Below are positions 24,701 through 31,757 of a stretch of DNA of 32,740 nucleotides, one piece after another (the first letter of the stretch is position 1; each line of letters begins with the position of its first letter). The position numbers were made by a program, and so were the translations under genes. The stretch is from CAJWPI01 sp964571215 (lineage in GTDB: Bacteria; Pseudomonadota; Gammaproteobacteria; Magnimaribacterales; Magnimaribacteraceae): positions 1 through 32,740 of the forward strand of contig CAZMZZ010000017.1 of NCBI GenBank assembly GCA_964571215.1. Reading direction: 5' to 3'. The notes under the pieces were generated by a model, which worked only from the letters and a program-made list of their open reading frames with translations, searched no databases and was not told the DNA's origin.

Positions 24701-25020
24701 CGCTCTAAGTATTTTAGCTTGTTTTTTACTTCCCTCCATTCTTGTTCATCTGCTGGAGCGTCTTTCATTTCAGTTATATTAGGCCATTGAGTACATAACT
24801 CTGCATTAAGCTCTATGAAATCTATTTGGTCAGCAGGCACTTCATCCTCGGAATAAATAGCATTTACCGGACATTCTGGTTCGCATAAAGCACAATCAAT
24901 ACATTCATCTGGGCTGATAACCAACATATTAGGTCCTTCGTAAAAGCAGTCCACAGGACACACTTCTACACAGTCTGTTAATTTACACTTTATACAGGAT
25001 TCTCCAACAATGAATGTCAT
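24697..25020 (-). CDS. fdxA: 7Fe ferredoxin FdxA
   Basis: This small electron carrier should bind one 3Fe-4S and one 4Fe-4S cluster. The 107 residues carry Cys 9, 12, 17, 21, 25 in CIKCKLTDCVEVCPVDC and Cys 40, 43, 46, 50 in CIDCALCEPEC, plus the long C-terminal extension typical of the Azotobacter FdI-type family (ELNAELCTQWPNIT). Length matches closely. It is on the minus strand, convergent with the DUF368 gene (4-base overlap) and divergent from pncC. In many gammaproteobacteria fdxA lies next to mutS; mutS is not here. Confidence 0.95.
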   Translation of the reverse strand: MTFIVGESCIKCKLTDCVEVCPVDCFYEGPNMLVISPDECIDCALCEPECPVNAIYSEDEVPADQIDFIELNAELCTQWPNITEMKDAPADEQEWREVKNKLKYLER

Positions 25021-25137
25021 ATGTATTATCTTTGGATGTCAATTTTATCAACTAAACACTAGTAGTGGAAAGCGCTATAGACAATTGATTCTATTCTGTT
25101 CTAATAGTAAAGAATTATAGGTAAGTACTTTATAAAT
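25021..25137. promoter_or_regulatory. Divergent control region between fdxA and pncC
   Basis: This 117-base gap is the longest without a gene in the window and must hold start sites for both strands. For fdxA, the minus strand offers TTTCCA, 16 bases, GATAAA upstream of the ATG, a weak match. For pncC, TTGATT (25085-25090) could serve as -35, but I find no convincing -10 at the right distance. No strong hairpin or known operator is visible. Confidence 0.35.
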
Positions 25138-25632
25138 TTGGACTTAACTAAACTACATAGATTATCTTCTGAATTAGGAGATATTTTAGTATCTAAGAAG
25201 TTGTATTTTACTTCAGCAGAGTCTTGCACTGGGGGTTGGGTTGGTAAAGCTATAACCTCTGTAAAGGGAAGTTCTAGTTGGTTTGGATGCGGCTTTATTA
25301 CTTATTCAAATTCATCAAAACAAAGAATATTGAATGTTTCTAGTCAGACATTAAAAAATTTTGGAGCGGTAAGTGAAGAGGTTGTTAAGGAAATGGTCTT
25401 AGGTGCATTAGATAGAAGTGCCGCTGATTTAGGAGTAGCTATAAGTGGAGTAGCAGGTCCTGATGGAGGGACAAAGGAAAGGCCTGTTGGTACAGTTTGC
25501 TTAGCCTGGGCCCTTAAAGACAATTTAATAACGACAAGTGTTGAAAAGTTTAACGGAAACAGAGAGGAGGTAAGGTATTATTCTGTTGAAAGAGCTTTAC
25601 TGGGTTCAATTGACTTAGTAAAAAATATTTAA
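25138..25632 (+). CDS. pncC: Nicotinamide-nucleotide amidase PncC (CinA C-terminal domain)
   Basis: PncC deamidates nicotinamide mononucleotide in NAD recycling. The 164 residues consist only of the CinA C-terminal domain: TSAESCTGGWVGKAI (about 28-42), GSSSWFGCGFITYSN, KQRILNVS, GAVSEEVVKEM and ISGVAGPDGGTKERPVGTV. The stand-alone length equals that of E. coli PncC. I use TTG at 25138; upstream in frame there is a stop at 25108 and no ATG or GTG. It precedes recA, the usual gammaproteobacterial pairing. Confidence 0.93.
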   Translation: MDLTKLHRLSSELGDILVSKKLYFTSAESCTGGWVGKAITSVKGSSSWFGCGFITYSNSSKQRILNVSSQTLKNFGAVSEEVVKEMVLGALDRSAADLGVAISGVAGPDGGTKERPVGTVCLAWALKDNLITTSVEKFNGNREEVRYYSVERALLGSIDLVKNI

Positions 25633-25637
25633 AATAA

Positions 25638-25657
25638 TACTGTTTATTTATACAGTA
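25638..25657 (+). promoter_or_regulatory. LexA (SOS) box upstream of recA
   Basis: TACTGTTTATTTATACAGTA is a near-perfect palindrome with the gammaproteobacterial LexA core CTG-N10-CAG (CTG 25640-25642, CAG 25653-25655). It starts six bases after the pncC stop and overlaps the expected -35 region of the recA promoter, so LexA binding would block RNA polymerase. This implies a functional lexA elsewhere in the genome. Confidence 0.9.
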
Positions 25658-25662
25658 TTTAG

Positions 25663-25668
25663 TATAAT
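25663..25668 (+). promoter_or_regulatory. recA promoter -10 element
   Basis: A perfect TATAAT lies six bases after the LexA box, with the expected start near 25675 and the recA ATG at 25696. No good -35 is visible 16-18 bases upstream; that stretch lies in the SOS box. The geometry resembles E. coli recA, where operator and promoter overlap. Confidence 0.8.
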
Positions 25669-25695
25669 GGCCATAAAACTCAATAGGAGAAAATT

Positions 25696-26712
25696 ATGGC
25701 ACAGAAGAAGGTGACTAGCATTAAAGAAGTAGATAAAAAGAAACAGCTAGACGAGGCATTAGGCCAGATAGAGAGACAATTTGGTTCAGGAACTGTTATG
25801 CGCATGGGGGAGAGAAAACTTGAGAAGATTCCAGCAGTTTCGACTGGCTCATTAGGGTTAGACTTAGCTTTAGGAATCGGTGGCCTTCCTCAAGGCAGAG
25901 TTGTCGAAATATATGGTCCAGAATCTTCAGGCAAAACAACTCTAACTCTTGAAGTGATTGCTCAATGTCAGAAAAAAGGAGGGACAGCTGCCTTTATAGA
26001 TGCAGAGCATGCCCTTGATCCAATTTATGCAGGTAAATTGGGAGTAAATGTTGATGAATTATTAATATCTCAACCAGATACTGGAGAGCAAGCATTAGAA
26101 GTAGCAGACATAATGGTGCATTCTGGGGGAGTTGATGTATTAGTTATTGATTCTGTGGCTGCTTTAGTACCAAAAGCCGAGATAGAAGGGGAGATGGGAG
26201 ACTCTCATATTGGTCTTCAAGCAAGACTTATGTCTCAAGCATTAAGAAAGTTAACAGGAAATGTACAAAGGTCTAAAACTTTAGTTATATTTATAAATCA
26301 GATAAGACATAAAATAGGCGTTATGTTTGGGAGTCCAGAAACAACTAGCGGAGGAAATGCTCTCAAGTTTTATTCATCAGTTAGGTTAGATATTAGAAGA
26401 ATAGGAACTGTTAAGGATGGCGATGAAGTAGTAGGAAATGAAACAAGGGTAAAAGTTGTCAAAAATAAAGTTTCCCCTCCTTTTAAGCAAGCCGAGTTTC
26501 AAATTATTTATAACAAAGGAATTAATAGGTTAGGTGAACTCATTGACCTTGCTTGTGAAAAAAATGTAATAGAAAAGTCAGGTGCTTGGTATAGCTATAA
26601 TGGTGAGAGAATAGGTCAAGGCAAAGCCAATGCTGTAATTTTCCTTGAGGAGAATCCAAAACTTGCTGAAAAAATAGAAGAAGAGGCTGTTAAAAATTCA
26701 GACCCTGAATAA
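25696..26712 (+). CDS. recA: Recombinase RecA
   Basis: RecA forms filaments on single-stranded DNA, drives strand exchange and triggers LexA self-cleavage. The 338 residues show Walker A GPESSGKT (74-81), the DNA-binding loop regions (EIEGEMGDSHIGLQARLMSQ), INQIRHKIGVMFGSPETTSG and a short acidic tail. A good AGGAG stands at 25685-25689. recX, which often follows recA, is absent; proS on the other strand ends two bases after the recA stop. SOS control is indicated by the upstream LexA box. Confidence 0.98.
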   Translation: MAQKKVTSIKEVDKKKQLDEALGQIERQFGSGTVMRMGERKLEKIPAVSTGSLGLDLALGIGGLPQGRVVEIYGPESSGKTTLTLEVIAQCQKKGGTAAFIDAEHALDPIYAGKLGVNVDELLISQPDTGEQALEVADIMVHSGGVDVLVIDSVAALVPKAEIEGEMGDSHIGLQARLMSQALRKLTGNVQRSKTLVIFINQIRHKIGVMFGSPETTSGGNALKFYSSVRLDIRRIGTVKDGDEVVGNETRVKVVKNKVSPPFKQAEFQIIYNKGINRLGELIDLACEKNVIEKSGAWYSYNGERIGQGKANAVIFLEENPKLAEKIEEEAVKNSDPE

Positions 26713-26714
26713 TA

Positions 26715-27992
26715 CTAATTTTTTAGCACTCTCTTTATTGCTTCACTAACTGGAACTGCTTCAGGATTTTCAGACGTCCTTTTCTTTATTTCTATAGTGT
26801 TGTCAGTGGTTGACTTCTCACCAACAATAATAGTATTAGGAATTCCTATTAATTCCATATCAGAGAACTTAACTCCTGCCCTTTGTTCTCTATCATCCCA
26901 AAGCACAGGTACATTATTTCCAACAAGAGATTCATATAAAGACTTACATGTTGAATTTATATCAGAACGGTTCTTTGGGTTAACCTCAATTAATGCAATC
27001 TGATAAGGGGACAAAGCTTTCGGCCAGATTATTCCTTTATCATCATGATTTTGTTCTATTGCAGCAGCAATAATTCTTGATATACCAATTCCGTAACAAC
27101 CCATCTCTGGATAAATATCTGAAGAGTTATTTTGAACTTTTAATTTAAGACTTTCAGAATATTTAGTTCCTAGTTTAAAGATATGTCCTACTTCTATCCC
27201 TCTTTTTAGTTTTAATTTCCCTTTACCATCTGGACTAGGTTTTCCTTCTAAAATTTCTGGATTTTGGTCATCTTTACTATTTATAAGAAGCTCAGCATTA
27301 ATTGCGTAATCACTTTTATCACTAAAAGCTAGAAGATCTTCTCCGGAATCAGCTAATACATGAAATTCTTCAGAATCTGAACCTCCTATAGCGCCACTAT
27401 CCGCTTTAACAATTCTGTAATCAAGTCCTAAAGAATTAAATATGTTGATATAGGTATTTCTCATTGTCTGATAGCTAAGATCCATATCTTTTTGAGAAAT
27501 ATCAAATGAATAAGCATCCTTCATAATAAATTCTCTTGACCTCATTACACCAAATCTTGGTCTTATCTCATCTCTAAACTTTGTTTGTATTTGATAAAAA
27601 GTTTTTGGCAATTGTTTATGACTTCTTATCTCTGATTTACAAAGGTATGTAATAATTTCCTCATGAGTAGGACCTAAGCAAAAATCTCTTTGGTGCCTAT
27701 CTTCAAAGGTTAAAAGTTCTTTTCCGTATTGTTGCCACCTCCCTGACTCCTTCCATAACTCTCCAGGTTGTACCATTGGCATAAGCATCTCTAATGCTCC
27801 TGAAGCATCCATGTTTTTTCTAACTATCTCTTCTACTTTGTTTAAAACAAGTTTTCCAGTAGGAAGCCAGTTATAAATTCCTGAAGCTACTTGTCTAATT
27901 AAGCCAGCTCTTATCATCAATTGATGACTTATAGTCTCAGCGTCTGCAGGGTTTTCTCTTTGAGTAGCTAAAAGTAGTTTGCTTGCTAACAT
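26715..27992 (-). CDS. proS: Prolyl-tRNA synthetase lacking the INS editing domain
   Basis: ProRS charges tRNA-Pro. At 425 residues it is about 150 shorter than typical bacterial ProRS (about 570). Class II motifs are intact: GPTHEE (108-112), motif 2 FRDEIRPRFGVMRSREF (139-155) and motif 3 GCYGIGISRIIAA (298-310); the C-terminal anticodon domain (WDDREQRAGVKFSDMELIGIP) is complete. What is missing is the INS domain between motifs 2 and 3, which hydrolyses Ala-tRNA-Pro. After SDYAINAELL (228-236) about 15 residues lead straight to KPSPDGKGKLKLKRGIEVGH (251-270), which in E. coli follows the INS domain. The rest looks gamma-type, so this is a clean internal domain loss, not an alphaproteobacterial enzyme. 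The reading frame is intact. Confidence 0.95.
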   Translation of the reverse strand: MLASKLLLATQRENPADAETISHQLMIRAGLIRQVASGIYNWLPTGKLVLNKVEEIVRKNMDASGALEMLMPMVQPGELWKESGRWQQYGKELLTFEDRHQRDFCLGPTHEEIITYLCKSEIRSHKQLPKTFYQIQTKFRDEIRPRFGVMRSREFIMKDAYSFDISQKDMDLSYQTMRNTYINIFNSLGLDYRIVKADSGAIGGSDSEEFHVLADSGEDLLAFSDKSDYAINAELLINSKDDQNPEILEGKPSPDGKGKLKLKRGIEVGHIFKLGTKYSESLKLKVQNNSSDIYPEMGCYGIGISRIIAAAIEQNHDDKGIIWPKALSPYQIALIEVNPKNRSDINSTCKSLYESLVGNNVPVLWDDREQRAGVKFSDMELIGIPNTIIVGEKSTTDNTIEIKKRTSENPEAVPVSEAIKRVLKN

Positions 27993-28060
27993 TAAATTCT
28001 CTTTATTAGTATGAATATTAACACCTCATCTTTTAGTTCACGAGCTAATAAGCTTTAAAT

Positions 28061-28069
28061 TGGTATAAT
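28061..28069 (+). promoter_or_regulatory. Extended -10 promoter before the fmdB-aspS-tol operon
   Basis: TGGTATAAT is a perfect TATAAT (28064-28069) with the extended TGN element. The -35 at the right distance (28041-28046, CGAGCT) is poor, as is common with extended -10 promoters. The start near 28076 would leave a leader of about 14 bases. This is the only recognisable promoter before the plus-strand genes reaching tolR, all spaced by ten bases or less. The 97-base gap also has to serve proS on the minus strand; TGTTAATAT (complement of 28015-28023) is a weak candidate there. Confidence 0.65.
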
Positions 28070-28089
28070 TTGAAAAAAAATACCTATTT

Positions 28090-28404
28090 ATGCCCACTTA
28101 TATTTTTAAAGATAAAAAATCTGAGGAGATATTTGAACTTCAGATGAAAATATCTGAGTTGGATAAGTTTAAAAAGAAGAATCCAAAACTAATTCAATTA
28201 CCTACTGCCCCCTCTTTTAGATTAAAAGGATCAGGGTGGTATGAAACAGATTTTAAGACCGGTAAGAAGAAAAATATAGCAAAAGAAGACAGTAAAAAGG
28301 AGACTATTAAAGCAAATAATAGTAAAAATAAGGACAGCAAAGATTCAACTAAGAATAAAAAAGAGAAAAGAGAAAAAACTAAAACAAAAACTAAAGAAGG
28401 ATAA
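28090..28404 (+). CDS. FmdB-family protein without zinc-ribbon cysteines, Lys-rich tail
   Basis: This 104-residue protein keeps the FmdB frame: MPTYIFKDKKSEEIFELQMKIS at the start, then LIQLPTAPSFRLKGSGWYETDFKTGKKKN (about 35-63), the conserved segment of gammaproteobacterial FmdB zinc-ribbon proteins. All cysteines of the usual two CxxC knuckles are gone; the protein has no cysteine. From residue 64 on it is a low-complexity tail of Lys, Asp, Ser, Thr and Asn, probably disordered. FmdB proteins are usually putative regulators of unknown mechanism and commonly sit upstream of aspS, as here (the DUF502 gene often between them is missing). Function cannot be stated. Confidence 0.75.
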   Translation: MPTYIFKDKKSEEIFELQMKISELDKFKKKNPKLIQLPTAPSFRLKGSGWYETDFKTGKKKNIAKEDSKKETIKANNSKNKDSKDSTKNKKEKREKTKTKTKEG

Positions 28405-28413
28405 GAAATAATT

Positions 28414-30183
28414 ATGTCATTCAGAACCCATAAATGTGGAAAAATAGATACTAAGCTTACTGGAAAAGAGGTAGAAGTAGTAGGTTGGGTTAATAAAAGG
28501 AGAGATCATGGAGGAGTAATCTTTTTTGACTTAAGAGATGAATCTGGAATAGTTCAAATAGTCTTTGATCCTGATAATAAAAAGAATTTTTCTTTAGCTG
28601 AGTCTTGCAGGAATGAGTTTGTACTTTATGCTAAAGGCCTGGTGAGAGAAAGACCAGAAGGAACTATAAACCCTGACCTAGTGACTGGTAAGATAGAAAT
28701 AATAGGCTCTGATCTTGTTATTTTAAATGATTCTCTTCCAACTCCATTTCAATTAGATGAGTATTCTTCGGTAGGAGAAGACACTCGTTTAAAGTTTAGG
28801 TTTCTGGATCTAAGAAGGTCTGAGATGCAAAAGAATATCAGACTTAGATCTTCTACCTCTATGGCAATTAGAAATTTTCTTGATAAAAATGAATTTGTAG
28901 ATATAGAAACACCTTTATTAACTAAAGCAACACCCGAAGGAGCAAGGGACTATCTAGTACCCAGTAGAATTTATCCAGGCTCATTTTTTGCTTTGCCTCA
29001 ATCTCCTCAATTATTTAAACAAACCCTAATGGCTTCAGGGTTTGAAAAATATTATCAGTTTGCAAGGTGTTTTAGAGACGAAGATTTGCGTGCAGAAAGA
29101 CAGCCTGAATTTACTCAGATTGATTTAGAGTGTTCTTTTGTTAATGCAGATAATATCAGAGAGCTTGTAACAAACCTGATAAATAATATCTTCCAAGAAG
29201 TTATGAATATTGAGTTGGGTAATTTTTTAACTCTGTCCTACTCTGATGCAATGGAAAGGTTTGGTACAGATAAACCTGATTTAAGAAATCCTTTAGAACT
29301 CTTAGAAGTTAAAGATCTTTTTAAGAATACAGATTTTAAAGTTTTTAGAGAAGTTGCAGATTCTAAGGAATCAAGAATAGCTTGTTTATCTATTTCAGGT
29401 AGTGAAGGATTTACAAGAAAAAAAATTGATGAATACACAGAGTTTGTCAGCAAATATGGAGCAAAAGGTCTTGCATATATAAAAGTTGATGATCCAAAAA
29501 AAGGAAAAGAGGGTCTACAGTCTCCGATAGTTAAATTTTTTGAAGATGAACTTGTAAATAATCTCTTAAAAAGACTTAATCCCAAAGCAGGAGATATAAT
29601 CTTCTTTGGAGCAGGTTCTGGTAAGGTTGTTAATGATTCTTTATCTGCTTTGAGGGACAAATTGGCTAAGGATTTAAATTTATTAACTCTAGATTGGTCT
29701 CCTTGTTGGATTATAGATTGGCCAATGTTTGAACTTAACTCAAACAAAGAAATAACTCCCTTACATCATCCTTTTACTGCTCCGAGATGTAGTATAGAAG
29801 AGCTTAAGAAGGACCCATTAAGTTGTTTATCAGATGCATATGATGTAGTTTTAAATGGAGTAGAATTAGGAGGAGGGTCTGTTCGTATTCATGACCATAA
29901 AATGCTGTTATCTGTTTTAGAAGTGTTGGGCATTGATTCAACAGAAGCAGAAACAAAATTTGGATTCCTTTTATCAGCATTACAGCATGGCTGTCCACCA
30001 CATGCTGGACTAGCCATTGGTTTTGATAGACTAATTATGCTTATGACAAATTCTGATTCTATAAGGGATGTCATAGCTTTCCCTAAAACACAGACAGCCT
30101 CTTGTTTAATGACTAATGCACCGGGTGAAGCTTCACTGGAGCAATTAAATGAATTGCGATTAATTGTAGATAAGGATGACTAA
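28414..30183 (+). CDS. aspS: Aspartyl-tRNA synthetase (bacterial type)
   Basis: AspRS charges tRNA-Asp (or Asp and Asn tRNAs if non-discriminating, which I cannot tell here). The 589 residues have the N-terminal OB-fold anticodon domain (VVGWVNKRRDHGGVIFFDLRD, about 22-42), catalytic motif 2 FARCFRDEDLRAERQPEFTQ, the bacterial GAD insertion (about 280-420) and motif 3 GLAIGFDRLIMLM near the C-terminus. Length matches the bacterial form. It sits between the fmdB-like gene and yebC, the usual gammaproteobacterial order. Confidence 0.97.
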   Translation: MSFRTHKCGKIDTKLTGKEVEVVGWVNKRRDHGGVIFFDLRDESGIVQIVFDPDNKKNFSLAESCRNEFVLYAKGLVRERPEGTINPDLVTGKIEIIGSDLVILNDSLPTPFQLDEYSSVGEDTRLKFRFLDLRRSEMQKNIRLRSSTSMAIRNFLDKNEFVDIETPLLTKATPEGARDYLVPSRIYPGSFFALPQSPQLFKQTLMASGFEKYYQFARCFRDEDLRAERQPEFTQIDLECSFVNADNIRELVTNLINNIFQEVMNIELGNFLTLSYSDAMERFGTDKPDLRNPLELLEVKDLFKNTDFKVFREVADSKESRIACLSISGSEGFTRKKIDEYTEFVSKYGAKGLAYIKVDDPKKGKEGLQSPIVKFFEDELVNNLLKRLNPKAGDIIFFGAGSGKVVNDSLSALRDKLAKDLNLLTLDWSPCWIIDWPMFELNSNKEITPLHHPFTAPRCSIEELKKDPLSCLSDAYDVVLNGVELGGGSVRIHDHKMLLSVLEVLGIDSTEAETKFGFLLSALQHGCPPHAGLAIGFDRLIMLMTNSDSIRDVIAFPKTQTASCLMTNAPGEASLEQLNELRLIVDKDD

Positions 30184-30185
30184 TA

Positions 30186-30932
30186 ATGGCAGGACATTCA
30201 AAATGGGCAAATATAAAGCACAGAAAGGGTAGGCAAGATGCAAAGAAAGGTAAGATATTCTCTCGACTTATCAAAGAGCTTACTGTAGCGTCAAAACTAG
30301 GAGGTCCTGTTGCAGATGACAACCCTAGATTGAGGAGTGCTTTGGATAAAGCTTTATCAGCAAACATCCCCAAAGACACTATAGAAAGAGCAATCCAAAG
30401 AGGATCAGGTAGCGCAGAAGCTGATAATTTAGAAGAAACTTTATTAGAAGGATATGGACCTGGGGGAGTAGCTATTATTGTTGAAGCTATGACGGATAAT
30501 AATAACAGGACAGTTGCAGAAGTTAGGCATGCCTTCTCTAAAGCTGGTGGAAATCTAGGAACTGATGGTTCAGTTTCATACTTATTTAGTAAGAAAGGTT
30601 TAATTCAGATTCAAGGTAATTCTAAAATTGAAGAAATTTTTGAGATTGTAGTAGAAGCAGGAGCAGAAGATATAGAAGAGAATGCAGATAAAACTTTATC
30701 TATAACTACGCTGCCCCTAGATCTTGAGTCTGTTAAAGAAGCTTTAAAGGAGTCTGGAATAGAAACCTTAGATTCAGAGATCAGCTTAGTTGCAGAAACT
30801 AGTGTTAGTACAGATCTAGAAACCTCAATAAAAATCTATAAACTCTTAGAATCTTTAGAAGATCTAGATGATACACAGAATGTTTATTCAAACGCAGATT
30901 TTCCTGAAGAAATAGTAGAGCATCTGGACTAG
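30186..30932 (+). CDS. yebC: YebC/PmpR family protein (TACO1-like)
   Basis: YebC proteins were long listed as transcriptional regulators; later work links the family to relief of ribosome stalling on proline-rich stretches. The 248 residues begin MAGHSKWANIKHRKGRQDAK, the family signature, and include NIPKDTIERAIQRG and YGPGGVAIIVEAMTDNNNRT. Length is typical. It follows aspS by two bases. In most gammaproteobacteria ruvC, ruvA and ruvB come next; here a different nuclease gene follows after two bases. Confidence 0.95.
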   Translation: MAGHSKWANIKHRKGRQDAKKGKIFSRLIKELTVASKLGGPVADDNPRLRSALDKALSANIPKDTIERAIQRGSGSAEADNLEETLLEGYGPGGVAIIVEAMTDNNNRTVAEVRHAFSKAGGNLGTDGSVSYLFSKKGLIQIQGNSKIEEIFEIVVEAGAEDIEENADKTLSITTLPLDLESVKEALKESGIETLDSEISLVAETSVSTDLETSIKIYKLLESLEDLDDTQNVYSNADFPEEIVEHLD

Positions 30933-30934
30933 TT

Positions 30935-31351
30935 ATGACAAATTCTAGAAATAAAGGCGCTTCTTTTGAGAGAGAAATAGCCAATCTATTAAATACAGAC
31001 CTAGATCTCTCTAATTCCATTAAGAGAATATTGGAACAGACTAGAGAAAAATACCTACCTGATCTTATTTTAGGAAGATGGTATATAGAATGTAAAAGGT
31101 ATGGAGCAGGTGCTGAGCCATTGGAAGCTTGGTGGCAACAAGTCTTAGACTCTTCTCAAGATCGAGGAATCCCTGCTTTAATCTATAAATTTAACAGAAG
31201 GCCTATCAAGGTCAGAATTCCTTTAGGTGCTATCAATCCTTCTATACCTTTAACAGCTCCATTCACCGCTGATTTGTTGTGGGACGATTTTATTTTTTTA
31301 CTTAAAGAGTTATATCAAGAAGATATTACTAACCATAATTTAGACAAGTGA
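30935..31351 (+). CDS. PD-(D/E)XK nuclease, Hjc-like, at the ruvCAB position
   Basis: This 138-residue protein is not RuvC. It resembles archaeal Hjc and phage-type PD-(D/E)XK resolvases: an N-terminal basic NKGASFEREIANLLN (6-20) with the acidic position Glu 12/14, a PDLIL strand with Asp 43, then YIECKRYG with Glu 52 and Lys 54, the core E...PD...ExK signature, followed by a helix with WWQQV (66-70). The rest (IPALIYKFNRRPIKVRIPL) fits the closing strands. It lies exactly between yebC and ybgC, replacing ruvC-ruvA-ruvB, and overlaps ybgC by four bases (GTGA), so it is part of the operon. A role in cutting Holliday junctions is a reasonable inference, not shown; other DNA-end or branch-cutting roles remain possible. 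Confidence 0.8.
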   Translation: MTNSRNKGASFEREIANLLNTDLDLSNSIKRILEQTREKYLPDLILGRWYIECKRYGAGAEPLEAWWQQVLDSSQDRGIPALIYKFNRRPIKVRIPLGAINPSIPLTAPFTADLLWDDFIFLLKELYQEDITNHNLDK

Positions 31352-31749
31352 GTCACAAATTAACCCTAAGAATTTATTATGAAGATACTGATGCTCAGGG
31401 GGTTGTTTATTATGCTAACTATCTTCGATTTTTTGAGAGAGCTCGTACAGAATATTTAAGAAAAGTTGGTTATGGACAGAAAACTCTAATGGAAGAGGGC
31501 TTTATTTTTATAGTTAGACACATAAGCATCGATTTCATAAAACCAGCCAGCCTAGATGATAATATTGTTATAGAAACTAAACTAATAAAGTTAGGTAAGG
31601 TTGGCTTTGATTTCTCACAAGAAGTATTTTTAACCTCAGGAGAAGCTATTTGTAAGGCTGTCATTCAGTGTGGTTGTTTGGATGTTGAAGAATTTAGACC
31701 CGCACCTCTACCTTCCTATTTACTAAAAGGTATGAAAACTTTATTGTAA
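31348..31749 (+). CDS. ybgC: Acyl-CoA thioesterase YbgC (Tol-Pal associated)
   Basis: YbgC is a hotdog-fold thioesterase encoded with the Tol-Pal genes. The 133 residues show YYEDTDAQGVVYYANYLRFF (10-29) with the catalytic aspartate in DTD; the histidine often found in GVVYH is a tyrosine here, a substitution seen in related hotdog thioesterases. ARTEYLR follows. The start is GTG at 31348, overlapping the stop of the nuclease gene. tolQ follows after eight bases. Confidence 0.92.
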   Translation: MSHKLTLRIYYEDTDAQGVVYYANYLRFFERARTEYLRKVGYGQKTLMEEGFIFIVRHISIDFIKPASLDDNIVIETKLIKLGKVGFDFSQEVFLTSGEAICKAVIQCGCLDVEEFRPAPLPSYLLKGMKTLL

Positions 31750-31757
31750 GAAATATT

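Noticed and set aside
24696..24709. CTTAG-CGCT-CTAAG hairpin as a two-way terminator between the DUF368 gene and fdxA
   Set aside because: The stem is only five pairs, mostly A-T, and lacks a proper U-run; too weak to call.
25637..25660. Inverted repeat after pncC read as a terminator
   Set aside because: The repeat fits the LexA consensus exactly, has an A+T-rich stem and is followed at once by the recA -10; an operator is the better reading.
29238..29747. 169-codon open frame on the minus strand inside aspS
   Set aside because: It is fully antisense to a well-conserved aspS region, has a low-complexity Ser/Leu/Lys composition and no recognisable domain; a shadow frame.
30935..31351. Reading the gene after yebC as ruvC
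   Set aside because: RuvC is an RNase H-fold enzyme of about 170 residues beginning with an Asp-containing GIDPG motif; this protein has none of it and shows the PD-(D/E)XK pattern instead.
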